Below are positions 1 to 8,232 of a stretch of 64,000 nt of DNA, one piece after another. This DNA comes from Streptococcus thermophilus. GTDB taxonomy: Bacteria; Actinomycetota; Actinomycetes; Mycobacteriales; Mycobacteriaceae. Where the stretch lies: assembly GCA_900618065.1 (NCBI GenBank), contig UYIL01000003.1:992001-1056000 (forward strand). The letters are read 5' to 3'. The position numbers were made by a program, and so were the translations under genes. The notes under the pieces were generated by a model that did not search any database, was not told the origin of the DNA, and was given only the letters and a program-made list of their open reading frames with translations. The stretch's first letter is position 1. The number at the start of each line of letters is the position of its first letter.

Positions 1-708
1 AAGCCGGAGACGGAGTCGATTGAGGGCGGCAGGGCGCTCGTCGAAAAGCAGCTTGAAGAGATGGGGCCGATGTCTGCCGCAGAGAAGCGCCTCACTGCGA
101 TCGCTGTGATCCTGTTGCTGTTCTGGGCGACGGAAGGCGTGCTTCACCCCATTGATTCTTCGGTGATCACCATCGTGGCTATCGGCATCATGCTGCTGCC
201 CGGTATCGGTGTCATGGATTGGAAGTACGCTCAGGAGAAGATCAACTGGGGTACGCTCGTCGTCTTCGCTGTCGGCATTTCCTTGGGCATGTTCATGCTG
301 GAGACCGGAGCTGCGACATGGTTGTCGGAGAAGACCTTCGGTGCCATTGGTTTGCAGAACATGCCGCTTCTGGCCACCATCGCGCTGGTCTCGCTGTTCA
401 ATATTGTGATTCACCTCGGTTTCGCCTCGGCGACCTCGCTGTCGTCTGCGCTGATCCCGGTGTTCATCGCCCTCGCAGCGACATTGGATGTGCCCAACGG
501 CGGGTTGGGCTTCGTGGTCATCCAGCAGTTCGTCATCTGCTTCGGCTTCCTGCTGCCGGTCTCCGCCCCGCAGAACATGCTGGCCTACGGTACCGGGGCG
601 TTCACCACCCGCCAGTTCCTCAAGACCGGTATCCCGCTGACAATCATTGGGTACCTGCTGGTGCTGCTGTTCTCGGCGACGTACTGGAACTGGATCGGTC
701 TGGTCTAA
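1..708 (+). CDS. DASS/SLC13-type anion:sodium symporter, C-terminal part (5' end outside window)
   Basis: The frame is open from base 1 and stops at 706-708, so only the last 235 or so residues are present. The visible part has several hydrophobic helices, a long stretch around FGFLLPVSAPQNMLAYGTG, and an earlier SATSLSSALIPVFIALA segment. These resemble the second half of divalent-anion:Na+ symporters (DASS, citrate/dicarboxylate type), whose SNT/ SAPQN-like motifs bind Na+ and substrate. It would import a di- or tricarboxylate at the plasma membrane; the substrate cannot be told from this part. The ATG at 61 is internal, because residues before it (KQLEE) continue in the same frame. Confidence 0.75.
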   Translation, partial: KPETESIEGGRALVEKQLEEMGPMSAAEKRLTAIAVILLLFWATEGVLHPIDSSVITIVAIGIMLLPGIGVMDWKYAQEKINWGTLVVFAVGISLGMFMLETGAATWLSEKTFGAIGLQNMPLLATIALVSLFNIVIHLGFASATSLSSALIPVFIALAATLDVPNGGLGFVVIQQFVICFGFLLPVSAPQNMLAYGTGAFTTRQFLKTGIPLTIIGYLLVLLFSATYWNWIGLV

Positions 709-725
709 GCCCCACATCACACGCC

Positions 726-2366
726 CTAGTCGGCGACGAGCGGCTCCATGGTGAGCTCCGGGTGCTCCTTCTCCACGAACGCGAGCTTCCACTTGTCGCC
801 GAACAGCGCGATGAGCTCACCGTCGGTGCGGGTGAAAATCTCTACGCCGCGCTGACGACCCAGCTCGGGCGCTGACTCCGCGTCGGTGCGCCGCGCCACC
901 GAGTAGGGGATCGGCTCGGTCACTGTCTCGACGTTGTACTCGTTTTCCATGCGGGCCTGCATGACCTCGAACTGCATGGGGCCGACGGCGGCCATGACGG
1001 GGGAGGCGTCGCCGCGGGCGTCGTTACGCAGAATCTGCACCACACCCTCGGCGTCGAGCTGCTCCAGCGCCTTGCGGAACTGCTTGTACTTGCCCAGCGA
1101 TTTCGCGCGCAGCGTGCGGAAGTGCTCGGGAGCGAACTGGGGCATCGGCGGGAACTGGACTTTGCGGCCCGTGTAGATCGTGTCGCCCGGGGCCAGCGCA
1201 CCAGCGTTGACCAGGCCGATGATGTCGCCCGGGAACGCGGTCTCCACGGTGTCGCGGGTGCGGCCGAAGACGGTGAGTGCGTATTTCGTGGAAAAGCTGC
1301 GGCCCGACTGCGCGTGCGTGACCTGCATGCCGCGGTCGAACTCGCCGGAGACCACGCGCATGAACGCGAGCGTGTCGCGGTGGTTCTTGTCCATGCCCGC
1401 CTGCACCTTGAACACGACGCCGGAAAAATCGTCGCCGACCGAACGCGACTCGTCCATCGCGCTTGTCGACGCCTCCACCGCCGCCGGATCCGACTCACGG
1501 CCCTCCGGAGCGGGCGCAATGGCGCACAGCGTGTCCAGAATCTGGTGCACGCCGAAGTTGAGCATGGCGGAGGCGAAGATGAGCGGCGAGGTCACGCACT
1601 GCTCGAACAGGTCCTGGTTGTGGACGGCACCGTCGGCGGCGAGCAGCTCGGCTTCCTCAACGGCGGTCTCCCACACCTCGCCCTCTTTCGTGGCAGCTTC
1701 GTCCGGGGTGAAGTGCTCTTCCGGGGCAATGGTGGAACCACCGGCGGTGCGGGTGAAGTGAATGTACTCGTCGGCTTCACCGTCGTCGTTGACGTGCGCG
1801 AGGCCGCGGAAGTCGCCGGCCTCACCGACGGGCCAGTAGAGGGGAGTGGGTTGGAGGTCGATTTCGGTGACGATCTCGTCGACAAGCTCCAGCGGCTCGC
1901 GGCCCACGCGGTCCCACTTGTTGATCACCGTGACAATCGGCAACCCGCGGGCTTTGCAGACGCGGAAGAGCTTAAGGGTTTGAGGCTCGAGGCCCTTCGC
2001 GGCGTCGATCAGCATGACGGCAGCATCGACGGCAGACAGCACGCGGTAGGTGTCCTCGGAGAAGTCCGCGTGGCCCGGGGTGTCCACGAGGTTGACCACA
2101 TACGGCTCACCGGTGTGGCCCTCGGGAGCGTATTCGAACTGGAGCGCCGACGACGCGATGGAGATGCCGCGGTCCTTCTCCATCTCCATCCAGTCAGACA
2201 CCGTGTCCTTGCGGTTGCCCTTGCCGTGCACCGCGCCCGCCTCCGAGATCGCGTGGGCGTGCAGCGCCAGCGCCTCCGTCAACGTCGACTTACCCGCATC
2301 CGGGTGGGCGATGACGGCGAAGGTGCGGCGGCGGGCGGCCTCGGTGACGGTGGAAGCGGTGCTCAT
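726..2366 (-). CDS. prfC: peptide chain release factor 3 (RF3)
   Basis: 546-residue translational GTPase of the RF3 family, which removes RF1/RF2 from the ribosome after peptide release. G1 is HPDAGKST at residues 21-28, G2 is the RGISI segment at 66-70, G3 is DTPGH at 95-99 and G4 is NKWD at 149-152. The insertion and the C-terminal domain ending in HPELTMEPLVAD fit the family and its usual length of about 530-550. The ATG at 2366 is preceded by a short gap to the next minus-strand gene. It is one of several translation-quality genes here with the two pth genes and the broken arfB. Confidence 0.95.
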   Translation of the reverse strand: MSTASTVTEAARRRTFAVIAHPDAGKSTLTEALALHAHAISEAGAVHGKGNRKDTVSDWMEMEKDRGISIASSALQFEYAPEGHTGEPYVVNLVDTPGHADFSEDTYRVLSAVDAAVMLIDAAKGLEPQTLKLFRVCKARGLPIVTVINKWDRVGREPLELVDEIVTEIDLQPTPLYWPVGEAGDFRGLAHVNDDGEADEYIHFTRTAGGSTIAPEEHFTPDEAATKEGEVWETAVEEAELLAADGAVHNQDLFEQCVTSPLIFASAMLNFGVHQILDTLCAIAPAPEGRESDPAAVEASTSAMDESRSVGDDFSGVVFKVQAGMDKNHRDTLAFMRVVSGEFDRGMQVTHAQSGRSFSTKYALTVFGRTRDTVETAFPGDIIGLVNAGALAPGDTIYTGRKVQFPPMPQFAPEHFRTLRAKSLGKYKQFRKALEQLDAEGVVQILRNDARGDASPVMAAVGPMQFEVMQARMENEYNVETVTEPIPYSVARRTDAESAPELGRQRGVEIFTRTDGELIALFGDKWKLAFVEKEHPELTMEPLVAD

Positions 2367-2389
2367 GACCTGTAGAGGGTAGTCGGCCC

Positions 2390-3100
2390 TCAGCCGCGAC
2401 GAGCAATCGTGCCCCAGACCATCACCTGTCCGCGCTCGCTGACGGCAACGAAGTCCCCTGGCCCGTACTCAGGCGGGGCGGGTAGCTCAATGCGGAAGAA
2501 CTGGGGCGCGGTCTTGTCTTGCCTCGCGGCTTCCGGCTCCATCTGCTCCACCGGCTGCAGGTCCATCTTCCACGGGCCAGGCAACGCACCGTGCACCGCT
2601 ACGACTTGATGGATGCCTAGTTTGGCGTCGTTGTCCACGTTTTCCAGTCGGCAGAAAAACGGGTACATGCCGCGCCACGCAAACGTCGGCAACAACACGG
2701 CGTACGCGGCAGCGAAGCTCACCAGCATGACGATGAAGAGCACAATCGTAGCTGAAGCGGAACCAACCGTAAATGCGGTCAACGCGTTAGACACCACGAT
2801 GAGCAGAGGAATAATCAACCATTGCGTGCGCCACCCCAACTTGAAGACCACGTACGCGAGCAGGAAGAACACAAATGCTGCAACTCCCGCCCCTGCCTGT
2901 GCCATGAGCCCCGTGTCACCGTTGTAGTCAATCTGCTGGTACTCGATGTCAACATCGTTGAGGAACAAAAAGAGCATCAGCAGGAGAAAGCTCCAGATGA
3001 AGACGCCCACCCCGAGCACTCGGCCCGCAGTCTCATGGCGGCGTCGTCCCCGGGCGACGGCTGCGATGAGCTCATGGTCTGGCAACATCCCCATGGTCAC
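2390..3100 (-). CDS. conserved membrane protein of unknown function
   Basis: 236 residues. A basic N-terminal region (RGRRRHE) is followed by four hydrophobic segments at about residues 29-46, 68-87, 93-110 and 118-138. The C-terminal half of about 95 residues is soluble and ends with a short beta-rich stretch (VAVSERGQVMVWGTI). No catalytic motif is seen and I do not recognise the family. The start is uncertain: GTG 3100, ATG 3094 and ATG 3088 are all in frame. It lies 23 bp upstream of prfC on the same strand and may be cotranscribed with it; the next gene upstream is divergent. Confidence 0.7.
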   Translation of the reverse strand: MTMGMLPDHELIAAVARGRRRHETAGRVLGVGVFIWSFLLLMLFLFLNDVDIEYQQIDYNGDTGLMAQAGAGVAAFVFFLLAYVVFKLGWRTQWLIIPLLIVVSNALTAFTVGSASATIVLFIVMLVSFAAAYAVLLPTFAWRGMYPFFCRLENVDNDAKLGIHQVVAVHGALPGPWKMDLQPVEQMEPEAARQDKTAPQFFRIELPAPPEYGPGDFVAVSERGQVMVWGTIARRG

Positions 3101-3170
3101 AGTCTAGGCTGGATGCCCGTAACGCCATTGGGTGAAACTAGATGCGAAGTAAAACAGTAAGGAGCACGCA

Positions 3171-3716
3171 ATGAAGATCGGCGTGATCGTCGGATCTATC
3201 CGCAAGGGCCGCACCGCGGAGAAGGTGGCCGCCTGGGTGCAGGAGCAGGTCGCCGACCGCGACGGCGCCGATTATCAGCTCATCGACCTCGCCGACTTCG
3301 ACTTGCCGATGTATGACGGCGCCGGCATGCCGATGCTCATGAACCGCGAGTACGACAACCCTGAGGTCACCCGCTGGTCGCAGGCCATCGATGACTGCGA
3401 CGCGTTCATCTTCATCACGCCTGAGTACAACCACTCAGTCCCGGCAGCGCTGAAGAATGCTGTGGATACGCTCGGTCCCGAGTGGGTGGGCAAGCCGATC
3501 GGTTTCATCGGTTATGGCGGCATCGGCGCGATCCGCGCGATCGAGCACTGGCGCCAGATCGCCGCGAACTTCCACATGCACGACATCCGTGAGCAGGTCG
3601 GTTTCATCCAGGCGATGGAAATGAAAGACGGTTTCCAGCCGATGCCTCACCGCGCCAAGGAGCTCGCCGCGATGTGCGACCGGCTTGAGACGCTCACCGC
3701 CCAGCTGAACAAATAA
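3171..3716 (+). CDS. NADPH-dependent FMN reductase-like flavoprotein
   Basis: 181 residues, flavodoxin-like. The N-terminus has the phosphate-binding GSIRKGRTAEKVA loop (residues 8-20). The middle has the TPEYNHSVPAALKNAVD motif at about 84-100, typical of the NADPH_FMN_red/azoreductase family (YieF, ArsH relatives), and the segment GFIGYGGIGAIRA follows. Such enzymes reduce FMN, quinones or azo compounds with NAD(P)H in the cytosol. An AAGGAG Shine-Dalgarno lies about 7 bases before the ATG. It ends one base from the convergent pth gene. The true substrate is not visible. Confidence 0.9.
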   Translation: MKIGVIVGSIRKGRTAEKVAAWVQEQVADRDGADYQLIDLADFDLPMYDGAGMPMLMNREYDNPEVTRWSQAIDDCDAFIFITPEYNHSVPAALKNAVDTLGPEWVGKPIGFIGYGGIGAIRAIEHWRQIAANFHMHDIREQVGFIQAMEMKDGFQPMPHRAKELAAMCDRLETLTAQLNK

Positions 3717-3717
3717 C

Positions 3718-4359
3718 TCAGCTACGCGGGTGGATCTCGTTCTGCGCGCGCTGCACCCCGTGCTTAACGACGATCCCAGCCGCCTCCGCCGCCAACTCCA
3801 GCTGCTCCGTCAGAGCTTTTTCCTCGTCTTCTGAGTCCTGCGGCAGCGAGCTGAGCACCCAGTCCGGCACGGGCGTTCCTTTCGGCGGGCGCCCGATCCC
3901 GATCCGAACTCGCACGTAGTCGCGCGTGCCCAGTTCCTCAGTGAGGGACTTCAATCCGTTGTGTCCGTTCTCGTTACCGCCGAGTTTGATGCGGACTTTG
4001 CCGGGTGGGAGGTCGAGTTCGTCGTGAAGCACCACGACGTGATCGGGCGCGATGCCAATTTCACGCGCCAAGGGAGCGATGCCCTCGCCGCTTAGGTTCA
4101 TGAACGTCGTGGAGCGGGCGTAGGCCACTCCGTCAGCGACGGCGACGGCCACCTTGTGCCCGTGGAGCGGGGCCAGAGCGGCCCCGACCTGGTCGAGGAG
4201 GATGTCCTGCGCCATGTAACCGACATTGTGCTTCGTAGCGTCATACTTCGCGCCGGGGTTGCCCAGGCCAACGACGAGCCATTCGGCGTCGGGTAGCCCA
4301 GCCGGATCCTTTTCCGCTAGCTGACGGGTGCGAAAGAGGGAGCGCAAGTAGTCGAACAC
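3718..4359 (-). CDS. pth: peptidyl-tRNA hydrolase, first of two paralogs
   Basis: About 213 residues from GTG 4359 (the frame is open further, to an ATG at 4410 that would overlap the divergent gene). Pth frees tRNA from dropped-off peptidyl-tRNA. The conserved residues are visible: Asn34 in GLGNPG, catalytic His44 in TKHNVGYM, TTFMNLSG, and Asp113 in HDELDLPPG with GGNENGHNGLKS after it. It has an N-terminal extension of about 25 residues relative to the 188-residue paralog at 7525-8091. Both copies keep the full active site. Confidence 0.92.
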   Translation of the reverse strand: MFDYLRSLFRTRQLAEKDPAGLPDAEWLVVGLGNPGAKYDATKHNVGYMAQDILLDQVGAALAPLHGHKVAVAVADGVAYARSTTFMNLSGEGIAPLAREIGIAPDHVVVLHDELDLPPGKVRIKLGGNENGHNGLKSLTEELGTRDYVRVRIGIGRPPKGTPVPDWVLSSLPQDSEDEEKALTEQLELAAEAAGIVVKHGVQRAQNEIHPRS

Positions 4360-4398
4360 GGGTGCCAGTGTATGCACATTGTCTCTAGGATGACTTCC

Positions 4399-5193
4399 AT
4401 GGGTGTGCACTTTTTCACCTCGACGGGTGACTTAGACGACGCTTGGTTCATGGTCGTGTTTTTCGCCCTTGCGATCGTATGGGGAGCCCTGTTGTACCTT
4501 CTCGAGATAGTCAGTACGAGGAGGCGGAAGCGAAAGTACGCCAAAGAGTGGCTCGCCACGTACGGTGAAGCTTCTTACCGGGCTGCTCAGGAAGCGGAAC
4601 GGTTGGTCAAGCAGCTGAGTTCCCCGCTCACATTTCCAATGGTCCACAACCAGTGGGAAACGATCAAGAACCGGTTCGCTGCTGAGCCGTCGTCGCAAGA
4701 GGCTGCACGGGATGTGATTAACGCGCACCGCAACATTGCTTATCTTTCGGGGATTGAAAACGGGGACGAACGGTTGCGGCGCCAAGCGGTTAACGAGCTC
4801 ATGTCAGATGCTGTGGTTTTCGGTGATGAATGGGTATGGCGCAAACTCGGCGCCATGCGAGGAAAAGTGAATGAGCCGGGGTTCTGCGAGGAATTAGCCC
4901 GTCATGTGCACGATATGGGTGTCTCCTCGCGCGAGTGGAATGACGCGAATCTCGCTTCCATGGATCTATCGCGCTCAAGCTTGAAGAAGTACGCTGAGGC
5001 GAAGCCGCCGACAATTGCTCAGCGTGAGTACCGGCCCGGTGCCGGGTTGAGCGGTTACATGCCGGTAAGCGCGATCTGGACGAGTTACCTACGACATCTC
5101 TCGCTCGACCGACCCATTCGAAATCTGGGTCTTGAGTCCCGCGCCCAGGCTCGCTTTTATCGACGCTGGCTGCGCGGGGAGGTAGCGCGATGA
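4399..5193 (+). CDS. unknown protein, membrane-anchored, first of a tandem paralogous pair
   Basis: 264 residues from ATG 4399, chosen because AGGA lies 8 bases upstream; ATGs at 4372 and 4390 have no such site. One N-terminal membrane helix (about residues 15-36, WFMVVFFALAIVWGALLYLL) is followed by a basic stretch (TRRRKRK) and then a soluble, mostly helical domain. The soluble domain resembles the next protein: both share an SPL-F...QWE..K segment, an ENxxERxR-like segment with LV/M-D.VVF or LVFAE and then W, and a C-terminal GAG..G(Y/F)(M/I)P motif. The stop overlaps the next start by four bases (ATGA). I do not recognise the family. Confidence 0.7.
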   Translation: MGVHFFTSTGDLDDAWFMVVFFALAIVWGALLYLLEIVSTRRRKRKYAKEWLATYGEASYRAAQEAERLVKQLSSPLTFPMVHNQWETIKNRFAAEPSSQEAARDVINAHRNIAYLSGIENGDERLRRQAVNELMSDAVVFGDEWVWRKLGAMRGKVNEPGFCEELARHVHDMGVSSREWNDANLASMDLSRSSLKKYAEAKPPTIAQREYRPGAGLSGYMPVSAIWTSYLRHLSLDRPIRNLGLESRAQARFYRRWLRGEVAR

Positions 5194-5873
5194 GCTTCCG
5201 TTATCGGATAAGCGACAGCGCGATCGAAGGCGTAGACATCTATGCTGCCAAAGTCAGCAGAACTCCACGCGATGACGCTTTCTACCACCGCGCGCTATCT
5301 CGCATTCCTGAAACCGATCGGCTCATTCCCCAGCTACGCTCACCGCTGGCTTTCGGGGCGGCGGAGCAATGGGAGCGAGCGAAAGCGAATGTTGTTCATT
5401 TGTTCGCGAGCGCTGATGAGCTGGAGGTGACTGCTGCGATGCAGTCTGCCCAGCAGGTTGACCGGATTAGCTCCCAGGCAGTCATTCTTGCCGGAGCGGA
5501 GCGCGAAGACGAAAACGCACGACTGGCTATTGTTGAGGACTTGGTCAACGATCTTGTCTTCGCTGAGAACTACCGCTGGTTCAGCTACGTGCCAAACCTA
5601 GGCATCGAGATGTCTATCCATCGGCTCACCGATCAGGCTCGCGCACTGAAAGGCGATTTGCGGTCCCCGCAGTTTTTCCAGAATTTCCTATCTGTGGTGG
5701 AAGACTATGCGGAGGTGGTCACCGACGCGCGCTCATGGGCTTTCGCGAACATCTCGCGCGACATCGATTTCGTCCCGCCACGATTCGGTGATGAACTCTT
5801 CGTCTTCGGTGCTGGGTACAACGGGTTTATTCCGTGGCAGTACGCCAGCGCGGTCCACGACTATATCGACTAA
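5190..5873 (+). CDS. unknown soluble protein, second of the tandem paralogous pair
   Basis: 227 residues, translationally coupled to the preceding gene through an ATGA overlap. It has no membrane segment. It aligns by eye with the soluble part of its neighbour: SPLAFGAAEQWERAK, then ENARLAIVEDLVNDLVFAENYRW, then a C-terminal GAGYNGFIPW. Predicted to be helical with no obvious catalytic residues. One membrane-anchored and one free homologue in the same operon suggests a heteromeric membrane-peripheral complex; this is inference. No function can be assigned. Confidence 0.7.
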   Translation: MSFRYRISDSAIEGVDIYAAKVSRTPRDDAFYHRALSRIPETDRLIPQLRSPLAFGAAEQWERAKANVVHLFASADELEVTAAMQSAQQVDRISSQAVILAGAEREDENARLAIVEDLVNDLVFAENYRWFSYVPNLGIEMSIHRLTDQARALKGDLRSPQFFQNFLSVVEDYAEVVTDARSWAFANISRDIDFVPPRFGDELFVFGAGYNGFIPWQYASAVHDYID

Positions 5874-5903
5874 AACAGGACCCAAATCGGTAGATTGGAA
5901 TAC

Positions 5904-6863
5904 ATGCCCACCAACCTTCCCGCGCCGTTACCCCGCGTTGTCGCCGCTCCCATGGCTGGCGGCCCGTCCACTCCCGAACTGGTCAACGCGGTCGGGTTCG
6001 GTTTTCTCGCGTGGGGAACGTGCTCGCTGGAGCAGGCGCGGGAAGAGCTCGCCCGCGTCGAGGAGCCCTTCGGCATCAACCTCTTCTACCCGCAGACCGA
6101 TGAGCCGGGCCCGGTGGACCTCGAGCGGCTTTCCGGAGAGCTCAGTGAACCCGTGCCCTCAGCGGACCTGACCTTCGGCTTTCACGACAAACTGCGCCTC
6201 GCCATCGAGGACGGTCGTGCCAACATCGTGTCGTCGACCTTCGGCTGCTTCACTGCAGAGGAAGTCCGCATGCTGCATGAGGCAGGCATCCAAGCGTGGG
6301 TGACGGTCACCAACGAGGTCGACGCGGTCAAGGCGGCCGAGTACGCCGACGGGCTCATCGTGCAAGGCCCCGAAGCTGGCGGCCACCGCGCGACGTGGCG
6401 GCTGGGTGAGGAACCGGGGGAAAGTAGCGTCGAGAAGCTTCTCGGCGGCATCTTCCGCTTCATCAACATCCCCATCATGGCCGCCGGCGGTGCCCGCGGC
6501 CCCGCCGACGTGGAGCGCCTCATCGAGTGGGGCGCGTCATCCGTTGCGTGCGGAAGCGCCTTTTTGCTTGCCGACGAAACCATCACATCCGCCACCAACC
6601 GCAGCCACCTCCGCGATGCCCGGGGCGGTGATGGGTGCAGCGTGTCGACGCGTGCTTTTTCGGGCCGTTACGCCCGCGGCCTCGAGACCGAGTTCACCCG
6701 TACCCACCCCGATCTGCCGCCGACGTACCCGCATCTCAACGCCATGCTCAAACCCCGGCGCGACGACCCGGACTATGCGTACTGCCTGGTCGGGGAGCGG
6801 CCCGAAGAGTTGCGTGAGGGTCCGGCTGCCGAGATCGAGGCGTACTTGCTCGGCGTGCACTAG
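5904..6863 (+). CDS. nitronate monooxygenase / 2-nitropropane dioxygenase family protein
   Basis: 319 residues from ATG 5904 (an upstream TTG at 5895 is also in frame). FMN-dependent TIM barrel: N-terminal PRVVAAPMAGG, central VQGPEAGGHRA (the phosphate-binding and catalytic His region of NMO), then PIMAAGGARGPADVERLIEWGASSVACGSAFLLADE, the second FMN phosphate loop. The family oxidises alkyl nitronates with O2; some members are enoyl-ACP reductase-like, so the true substrate is open. It is the last plus-strand gene before a convergent lipoprotein gene only 6 bp away. Confidence 0.9.
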   Translation: MPTNLPAPLPRVVAAPMAGGPSTPELVNAVGFGFLAWGTCSLEQAREELARVEEPFGINLFYPQTDEPGPVDLERLSGELSEPVPSADLTFGFHDKLRLAIEDGRANIVSSTFGCFTAEEVRMLHEAGIQAWVTVTNEVDAVKAAEYADGLIVQGPEAGGHRATWRLGEEPGESSVEKLLGGIFRFINIPIMAAGGARGPADVERLIEWGASSVACGSAFLLADETITSATNRSHLRDARGGDGCSVSTRAFSGRYARGLETEFTRTHPDLPPTYPHLNAMLKPRRDDPDYAYCLVGERPEELREGPAAEIEAYLLGVH

Positions 6864-6869
6864 TCAGGT

Positions 6870-7430
6870 TCAGTCCAGAACTTCCGGTTCGTGATCGGAG
6901 TTCTCCACGTTGACCGCGTCAGGAGGAGTCGCTATGTCGGAGCCATATCTCAGTTGGTCCGCACGGGCGATGACACGGATGCGCTTGTCGACGTACTTGG
7001 TCCAGTCCATCGGTTGCGGCGAGGTGTCATTACCCAGGATTGCCCACAGCGGGTCTTGGGTTGTTTCGATCCCTCCGGCGACAAGGCCGTCAACTGGTTT
7101 CACTGGGTCAAGCTTGATCGCGTAGAAAGTAGAGACATTGTCTACGTCGTCCGCGACCCGTTCGTCGACGCCTGGGGGAAGCATGTCCTTGAAGTGGACT
7201 GCCATGAGCGTTCCCTCCAGCACCTGCTCACCTGGCGCGAGGTTGAGGTCTTCCTCCCGGTTGTCGTTTGTCACGCCACCAGGATCTTTGTCGCTATCCG
7301 GCGCGGCCAAAGAGTCGGGCTCAGGGATCGGTGCTTCACTGGAGCATCCTGTGACACTCGCGCTAAGAAACGCAGTGGTGAGGGCTGCGGCGAGAGTCTT
7401 TATTGTATGGCGGTGGGTGGACTGTTGCAT
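6870..7430 (-). CDS. putative lipoprotein of unknown function
   Basis: 186 residues from ATG 7430, chosen because GAGAGGTGAG lies just upstream; the open frame extends further but without a signal. The N-terminus is a lipoprotein signal: a short basic stretch (HRHTIK), a hydrophobic core (TLAAALTTAFLSASV) and lipobox VTGC. An acidic, Pro/Asp-rich linker follows, then a compact domain (FYAIKLDPVKPVDG, KRIRVIARADQLRYGSD) that might be an OB-like beta domain. Likely on the outer face of the membrane. Function unknown. Confidence 0.75.
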   Translation of the reverse strand: MQQSTHRHTIKTLAAALTTAFLSASVTGCSSEAPIPEPDSLAAPDSDKDPGGVTNDNREEDLNLAPGEQVLEGTLMAVHFKDMLPPGVDERVADDVDNVSTFYAIKLDPVKPVDGLVAGGIETTQDPLWAILGNDTSPQPMDWTKYVDKRIRVIARADQLRYGSDIATPPDAVNVENSDHEPEVLD

Positions 7431-7477
7431 GGGGCTCACCTCTCTGCTCCGGGGAAGAATACTGCTGGAGGTTTTCC

Positions 7478-7546
7478 GGAATACTGCTCGAATAAACATG
7501 CTGGTCATAAACATGCGTTGTGGCTTATAAGCTCGAGCAGTATTCC
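7478..7546. repeat. 14-bp perfect inverted repeat around the pth 3' end
   Basis: GGAATACTGCTCGA at 7478-7491 is matched exactly by its reverse complement at 7533-7546, with 41 bases between. The right arm lies inside the last codons of the downstream pth gene, whose stop is at 7525-7527. A partial third copy of the core (GAATACTGCT) occurs in direct orientation at about 7457-7466. It may be a terminator or leader hairpin between pth and the lipoprotein gene, or a duplication scar. Confidence 0.6.
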
Positions 7547-8091
7547 AGAAGTTCGTCTGTTGCGTCGGCAAGAACGATGGGCAGCTCCGCGAACTCCTGC
7601 TTGCTGAACGGCTTGAGCACATAGTCGGCGGGAGCTTGCCGCCCTGGGGGTCGCCCGATGCCCACCGCGAGACGGTGGTAATCGGAGTTGCCCAGGGACT
7701 TGGTTACGGACTTCAACCCGTTATGGCCGTGGTCCCCGCCGCCGAGACGGAGCTTGAACTGGCCGAAGTCAAGGTCGAGCTCATCGTAAATGACGTAAAT
7801 GTCGGCTGGCTTCGTTCCGTAATAGTTGGCCAATGCCTTGACGGGGCCGCCGGAGACGTTCATGAAGCCGCGGGTGCGCGCCAGAATCGTACGGCGCGGC
7901 GTGAGCCGCCCCGCGGCAAGCTCGGCGACCTCGGTGTTGGTCTTCTTGTGCACGCTGAGCTGGACGGGCATCGGGGTAGCACGGTCGAGAAGCTCATCGA
8001 TCACCATCGATCCCGCATTATGGCGTGTCTGCGCATAGATAGTGCCTGGGTTGCCTAGGCCCACGATCAGAATGGGGGAATCAGTAGCCAC
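7525..8091 (-). CDS. pth: peptidyl-tRNA hydrolase, second paralog
   Basis: 188 residues, the standard Pth length. Active-site residues are present: Asn14 in GLGNPG, His24 in TRHNAGSMV, RGFMNVSGGP, Asp103 in YDELDLDFG and GGGDHGHNGLKS. It follows the L25/Ctc gene on the same strand, the usual ctc-pth arrangement in Gram-positive bacteria, so this is probably the ancestral housekeeping copy and the 3718-4359 gene the extra one. Confidence 0.93.
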   Translation of the reverse strand: MATDSPILIVGLGNPGTIYAQTRHNAGSMVIDELLDRATPMPVQLSVHKKTNTEVAELAAGRLTPRRTILARTRGFMNVSGGPVKALANYYGTKPADIYVIYDELDLDFGQFKLRLGGGDHGHNGLKSVTKSLGNSDYHRLAVGIGRPPGRQAPADYVLKPFSKQEFAELPIVLADATDELLEYCSSL

Positions 8092-8175
8092 GGGAACTCA
8101 TACTACGGGCAATACTGTCCCAGAGGAGGCGCGCAACCCTAAGAACAGCCAAAAGTTGCCGTGCCAATGCGCAAA

Positions 8176-8204
8176 GCCGGCTCCCCGGGGTGGGGGGAGC
8201 CGGC
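8176..8204 (-). terminator. intrinsic terminator-like hairpin after rplY
   Basis: GCCGGCTCCCC at 8176-8186 pairs with GGGGAGCCGGC at 8194-8204 (11 bp, 7-base loop). Read on the minus strand it follows the stop of the L25 gene and is trailed by a short T-rich stretch (TTTGC). It would separate rplY from pth or attenuate between them. Confidence 0.7.
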
Positions 8205-8232
8205 CATGGGGTAGGAGACGTCGAAAAGCGAT

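Noticed and set aside
1122..2375. 417-codon plus-strand frame over prfC
   Set aside because: Exact antisense of RF3; composition only.
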